Shown here: positions 60,673 through 64,000 of the stretch, piece by piece
Numbering within the stretch: the stretch's first letter is position 1
Layout: each line of letters starts with the position of its first letter
From: Streptomyces phaeochromogenes
GTDB lineage: Bacteria; Actinomycetota; Actinomycetes; Streptomycetales; Streptomycetaceae
DNA length: 64,000 nt
NCBI RefSeq assembly: GCF_001418655.1
Contig: NZ_LIQZ01000013.1
Span: forward strand, 1-64,000
Direction: 5' to 3'
Program-made: the position numbers and the translations under genes
The notes under the pieces: generated by a model
What the model saw: only the letters and a program-made list of their open reading frames with translations
Told to the model about the DNA's origin: nothing
Database searches by the model: none

Positions 60673-61806
60673 ATGGCTACGGAAGACGCGGTGCGTGAAG
60701 CACTGGCGACAGTGAACGACCCCGAGATCCATCGCCCGATCACCGAGCTCGGAATGGTCAAGTCGGTGGAGATCGGTGCGGACGGTGCTGTCGCGGTCAC
60801 CGTCTACCTCACTGTCTCCGGCTGCCCGATGCGCGAGACCATCACGAAGAACGTCACGGACGCCGTCGCGGCGGTCGAGGGCGTCACCCACGTCGACGTG
60901 ACGCTGGACGTGATGGGCGACGAACAGCGCAAGGAGCTGGCGTCCGCGCTGCGCGGCGGCCAGGGCGAACGGGAGGTCCCGTTCGCCAAGCCGGGTTCGC
61001 TGACGCGTGTGTACGCGGTCGCCTCCGGCAAGGGCGGCGTCGGCAAGTCGTCCGTGACGGTCAACCTCGCGGCGGCGATGGCCGCGGACGGCCTCAAGGT
61101 CGGTGTCGTGGACGCCGACATCTACGGCCACTCCGTGCCCCGCATGCTGGGCGCTGACGGCCACCCGACCCAGGTCGAGAACATGATCATGCCGCCGTCG
61201 GCGAACGGCGTGAAGGTCATCTCGATCGGCATGTTCACCCCCGGCAACGCGCCCGTCGTGTGGCGCGGCCCGATGCTCCACCGCGCCCTCCAGCAGTTCC
61301 TCGCGGACGTCTACTGGGGCGACCTGGACGTGCTGCTCCTGGACCTCCCGCCGGGTACGGGCGACATCGCGATCTCGGTCGCGCAGCTCGTCCCGAACGC
61401 GGAGATCCTGGTCGTGACGACGCCTCAGCAGGCCGCCGCAGAGGTCGCCGAGCGGGCCGGCTCGATCGCCGTCCAGACCCACCAGAAGATCGTGGGCGTC
61501 GTCGAGAACATGTCGGGCATGCCGTGCCCGCACTGCGACGAGATGGTCGACATCTTCGGCACGGGCGGCGGCCAGTCGGTCGCCGACGGCCTGACCCGCA
61601 CCACCGGCGCCACCGTCCCGGTCCTCGGCTCCATCCCCATCGACCTCCGCCTGCGCGAGGGCGGCGACGAGGGCAAGCCGGTCGTCCTGACGGACCCCGA
61701 CTCCCCCGCCGGCTCTGCCCTGCGAGCGATCGCGGGCAAGCTGGGTGGCCGCCAGCGGGGCCTGTCGGGCATGTCCCTGGGAATCACTCCCCGGAACAAG
61801 TTCTAG
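60673..61806 (+). CDS. Mrp/NBP35-type P-loop ATPase (iron-sulfur carrier)
   Basis: A 377-residue protein. Residues 1-~95 are a MIP18/DUF59 domain with a conserved Cys (C51). The deviant Walker A GKGGVGKS is at 119-126, the D-x-D of Walker B is LLLDLPPGT, and CPHC (C285, C288) is the iron-sulfur cluster-bridging motif. Mrp/ApbC proteins carry 4Fe-4S clusters to apo-enzymes. It is in the same direction as the DUF1003 gene, 42 bp downstream. Confidence 0.95.
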   Translation: MATEDAVREALATVNDPEIHRPITELGMVKSVEIGADGAVAVTVYLTVSGCPMRETITKNVTDAVAAVEGVTHVDVTLDVMGDEQRKELASALRGGQGEREVPFAKPGSLTRVYAVASGKGGVGKSSVTVNLAAAMAADGLKVGVVDADIYGHSVPRMLGADGHPTQVENMIMPPSANGVKVISIGMFTPGNAPVVWRGPMLHRALQQFLADVYWGDLDVLLLDLPPGTGDIAISVAQLVPNAEILVVTTPQQAAAEVAERAGSIAVQTHQKIVGVVENMSGMPCPHCDEMVDIFGTGGGQSVADGLTRTTGATVPVLGSIPIDLRLREGGDEGKPVVLTDPDSPAGSALRAIAGKLGGRQRGLSGMSLGITPRNKF

Positions 61807-61857
61807 AACGTCACGTTCGGCACCGCGGCGGCTGCGTGTCGGGCGGCTGAGGGTGGT

Positions 61858-61980
61858 CTGTGGCTGGTCGCGAGCTTCCCCGCGCCCCTTAAAAGGGGGC
61901 CCGTCCCTTTCAGGGGCGCGAGGAACCGCGCACTCGGCCACGACCAACCCGCACCTGTACCCACCGGCCCGCAACCGACG
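61858..61980. repeat. Dispersed GC-rich repeat, paired inverted copies
   Basis: CGCGCCCCTTAAAAGGGGGC, then TTTCAGGGGCGCGAGGAACC, GCGCACTCGGCCACGACC and CCCGCACCTGTACCCACCGG blocks. The two halves can form a large hairpin before the mrp-side terminator. Confidence 0.6.
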
Positions 61981-61988
61981 AACGACAC

Positions 61989-62024
61989 CGAGGAGGGCAC
62001 CGTCAACAGACGGTGCCCTCCTCG
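61989..62024. terminator. Strong bidirectional terminator
   Basis: A perfect 16-bp stem, CGAGGAGGGCACCGTC (61989-62004) with GACGGTGCCCTCCTCG (62009-62024), and an AACA loop end the mrp and the convergent hypothetical gene. Confidence 0.85.
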
Positions 62025-62037
62025 CTCGGCCCGCCGC

Positions 62038-62694
62038 CTAGGCGTACGTGGCGATGTCCTTGATCACGGCGAAGCCCAACCCGTACGCGCTCATCCCACG
62101 CCCGTACGCCCCCAGGTGGACCCCCTCCTGCGTGGACCCTGCGAGAACCCACCCGAACTCGGACTCGCGGTAGTGGAACGGCGTCGGAACGCCGTCCACG
62201 GGAAGCGAGAGCGTGGTCCAGTCGGTGCCGTCCAGATCGTCGGCGAGGACCCACGCCGTCTCGGTCTGCTGGTCCAGCCAGTCGTCCCGCAGCGTGTGGT
62301 CCATCTGCCCGGGCCAGGTGAAGGACAGCAGCCCGACCCCCGCGAGCCAGGCCGCGGAGGACACCGAGGTGGCCTCCAGCAGCCCCGTGCCGTCGGCGCT
62401 GCGCCGCACCGGGCTGGCCGCCACGGTGACCACGACCGCGAACCGCTCCTTGTCCTCCGTGGTCTCGCCGCGTACCGAGGGCTCGTCGCCGTGCCCGATC
62501 GATCCGTGCTCAATGGCTCCGTCGGCCGAAGCACCGACCTGCATCAGCCAGCGCGGTCCCGTGAAGGCCTCGTCGAGGCCGTACCACGGGAAGGGCGCCA
62601 GCAGGTAGCCGTCGACCGTGCGCCGGGCGGAGGGGACCTGTTGTCCGCCCTCCGCAGCCGGCGCCTGCGCGCCTACCCGACTTGTCGTCTCCAT
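62038..62694 (-). CDS. Conserved hypothetical protein
   Basis: A 218-residue protein without membrane segments or Cys pairs. The segment RTVDGYLLAPFPWYGLDEAFTG begins the conserved core, and the C-terminus reads AYGRGMSAYGLGFAVIKDI. ATG 62694 has GAGGAGG 10 nt upstream, while the longer upstream frame adds only low-quality sequence. I do not recognise a function. Confidence 0.8.
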   Translation of the reverse strand: METTSRVGAQAPAAEGGQQVPSARRTVDGYLLAPFPWYGLDEAFTGPRWLMQVGASADGAIEHGSIGHGDEPSVRGETTEDKERFAVVVTVAASPVRRSADGTGLLEATSVSSAAWLAGVGLLSFTWPGQMDHTLRDDWLDQQTETAWVLADDLDGTDWTTLSLPVDGVPTPFHYRESEFGWVLAGSTQEGVHLGAYGRGMSAYGLGFAVIKDIATYA

Positions 62695-63036
62695 CGCCCG
62701 GACGCCTCCTCGCTCTAGTCGAACCGGGCGGCCCGCCCCCCTTCGGGCGTCCATCCGGTCCGCACAACAACTAGGCAGGATAGCCACAGGTCCGCGACGA
62801 CCCGGGAAACCGGTCGGCTCAAGGGTCGCGTACGCGTCAGATCAGGCACCCTCTGAGCAGGCAGAACGCAGGTGGCGTACGGGGAAAAGGGAGGTCGGCG
62901 ACCCGGCTGAAGCGCGTTCCGGACGGCGGGCGTGCCGCATGTCGACGGGCCGCGGGCGTACGCCTTGGACCGGGCCGTTCGGAGCGGCCCGAGTCGGCCC
63001 GGGTCAGGGCCCGTCGGCCGAGCGGCCGGGACCGGC

Positions 63037-63489
63037 TCAGGTCGCGTCGGCGTCGAACGGCGGGCGCTCGTCCTGATCGAGCTTCTCGCGCTTCTTCGTC
63101 ATGTCGACGGTGCCGCCGGTGGAGCCGGACGTGGCCACCGACGAGGACGAGGCGGAGGACTCGGACTCGCGGCCGTGCACCGCGTCCGTGACGTCGGCCA
63201 TCTCCTTCTTCAGGTCGAAGCCGTTACGGATCTCCTTGAGCCCCAGCTCGTCGTTGTCCAGCTGCTTGCGGATGAACGTCTTGGGGTTGAGGTCCTCGAA
63301 CTCGAAGTCCTTGAACTCCGGGCCGAGTTCCTCGCGGATGTCCGCCTTGGCGCTCTCCGAGAAGTCACGGATCTTGCGGATGGTGCGCGTGACGTCCTGG
63401 ATCATCTTCGGGAGCTTCTCCGGGCCGAAGACGAGCACGGCAAGGACGACGAGCGTCACGAGCTCGAGCGGTCCTATGTCATTGAACAC
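63037..63489 (-). CDS. tatB: Sec-independent translocase subunit TatB
   Basis: A 150-residue protein. One N-terminal membrane helix (IGPLELVTLVVLAVLVFGPEKLP) with the FGPEKLP hinge, an amphipathic helix and a charged tail are the hallmarks of TatB. With TatA and TatC it exports folded proteins carrying twin-arginine signals. GTG 63489 has AAGGAG 7 nt upstream. A neighbouring HtrA-type protease completes an envelope-biogenesis end of the window. Confidence 0.93.
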   Translation of the reverse strand: MFNDIGPLELVTLVVLAVLVFGPEKLPKMIQDVTRTIRKIRDFSESAKADIREELGPEFKDFEFEDLNPKTFIRKQLDNDELGLKEIRNGFDLKKEMADVTDAVHGRESESSASSSSVATSGSTGGTVDMTKKREKLDQDERPPFDADAT

Positions 63490-63722
63490 CTTCAGCTCCT
63501 TGCGATGTCCTCGGCCCTCGGCAGGTCGTTCCGTGGTCCGGGCCGGGTCCACGGTACCCGGCGATCCTGTCTGTCCGGTACTGTCCGGGGCCCTCCGACC
63601 GCGTGTACACACCGGGTTTTCCAGGATGTTTGCCTGATGGGGCCGGGGTTCGGCCCGCTTCCTGTGAAGTTCCTGTCGGTTGTCCGCCCCGCCCCGCGCG
63701 ATCACCCCGCGCGATCGTTCCG

Positions 63723-64000
63723 TCAGTCGCCGTCGGCCGAGCCGAGGACGAGAGTGACCTTCCTCTCCTTGCCGTCGCGCTCCAGCGTCAGCTCCAGGCG
63801 GTCGCCGGGGCGGTGGGCCCGGGTCTTGACGATGAGCTCCTCGCCGGAGTGCACGCGCTGCCCGTCGACCTCGGTGATGACGTCACCGGGCTTGATGCCG
63901 GCCCGGTCGCCGGGGCCGTCCTGGTTGACCGGGGCGCTGCCGTCGTTGCCCTTGGTGCCGACGCGGGCGCCGTCGCCGCTGTAGTCCATGTCGAGTGTCA
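63723..64000 (-). CDS. HtrA-type trypsin-like serine protease, C-terminal PDZ part (partial)
   Basis: Only the last ~92 residues are inside the window: a PDZ domain with AGIKPGDVITEVDGQRVHSGEELI and LTLERDGKERKVTLVLG. The frame stays open to the right edge (…LDMDYSGDGARVG), so the protease domain lies beyond the window. PDZ-containing S1C proteases act in envelope protein quality control, matching the adjacent tatB. Confidence 0.85.
   Translation of the reverse strand, partial: TLDMDYSGDGARVGTKGNDGSAPVNQDGPGDRAGIKPGDVITEVDGQRVHSGEELIVKTRAHRPGDRLELTLERDGKERKVTLVLGSADGD

Noticed and set aside
61780..61803. Third GGGAAT...GTT sigma-R motif near the mrp stop
   Set aside because: Spacing is 15 nt rather than 18-19 and it lies inside a coding end.
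1..64000. tRNA, rRNA, IS element or attachment site
   Set aside because: No cloverleaf, rRNA segment, transposase or terminal inverted repeat with target duplication was recognised by eye.

Overview
The window is a high-GC stretch of an actinobacterial chromosome, almost certainly a Streptomyces. The evidence is extreme third-position GC, frequent GTG starts, start/stop overlaps, a WhiB-family regulator, mycoredoxin, AdnA/AdnB, MoeZ and the sigma-R type promoter motif GGGAAT-N18-GTT. I see no rRNA, tRNA, CRISPR array, IS element or prophage. From memory, the order wblC/whiB7 - uvrD2 - mrx1 - nudC - adnB - adnA - MGMT-like - moeZ - DUF3152 protease - TetR - DUF3107 protein - ferritin-like protein - RNA helicase matches the Mycobacterium block from whiB7 to rhlE, with Streptomyces genes inserted.

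Region 1 (1-10.5 kb) holds an atypical SDR, a DUF2342 protein coupled to a Nudix hydrolase, a three-gene operon of AIM24-domain proteins (the first fused to TerD), a DUF45 metallopeptidase, and a TOMM-type E1-like protein overlapping an ABC1 kinase. Region 2 (10.5-25.3 kb) is a redox, antibiotic-stress and DNA-repair block. It contains wblC with a long attenuator leader, uvrD2, mycoredoxin with a sigma-R promoter, nudC, an M20 dipeptidase, adnB, adnA and an alkyltransferase-like protein.

Region 3 (25.3-38.3 kb) has a large LPG-synthase-like membrane protein with a kinase-like middle, two tandem Tap-type lipoprotein proteases and moeZ. It also has a four-gene minus-strand operon (PelF-type glycosyltransferase, multi-pass membrane protein, sugar epimerase, spherulin-4-type glycosidase) that I read as a possible Pel-like, galactosamine-rich exopolysaccharide system. 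Region 4 (38.3-49 kb) has the DUF3152 metalloprotease, two alpha/beta hydrolases, TetR, DUF3107, a ferritin-like protein and a DEAD-box helicase with a basic repeat tail. A roughly 500-bp tandem array of 32-bp units follows the helicase.

Region 5 (49-64 kb) has an NYN-domain protein, a 50-residue protein behind a second sigma-R promoter, MarC, PHP phosphoesterase, an MFS exporter with an AT-rich promoter, a SUFU-domain protein, CorA, a soluble MgtE-N/CBS protein coupled to a DUF1003 membrane protein, an Mrp ATPase, TatB, and the C-terminal end of an HtrA-type protease that runs off the right edge. A GC-rich dispersed repeat (core AGGGGCGCGGGGAACTGCGC) recurs in several intergenic gaps. Protein functions are inferred from motifs by eye; no database search was run.
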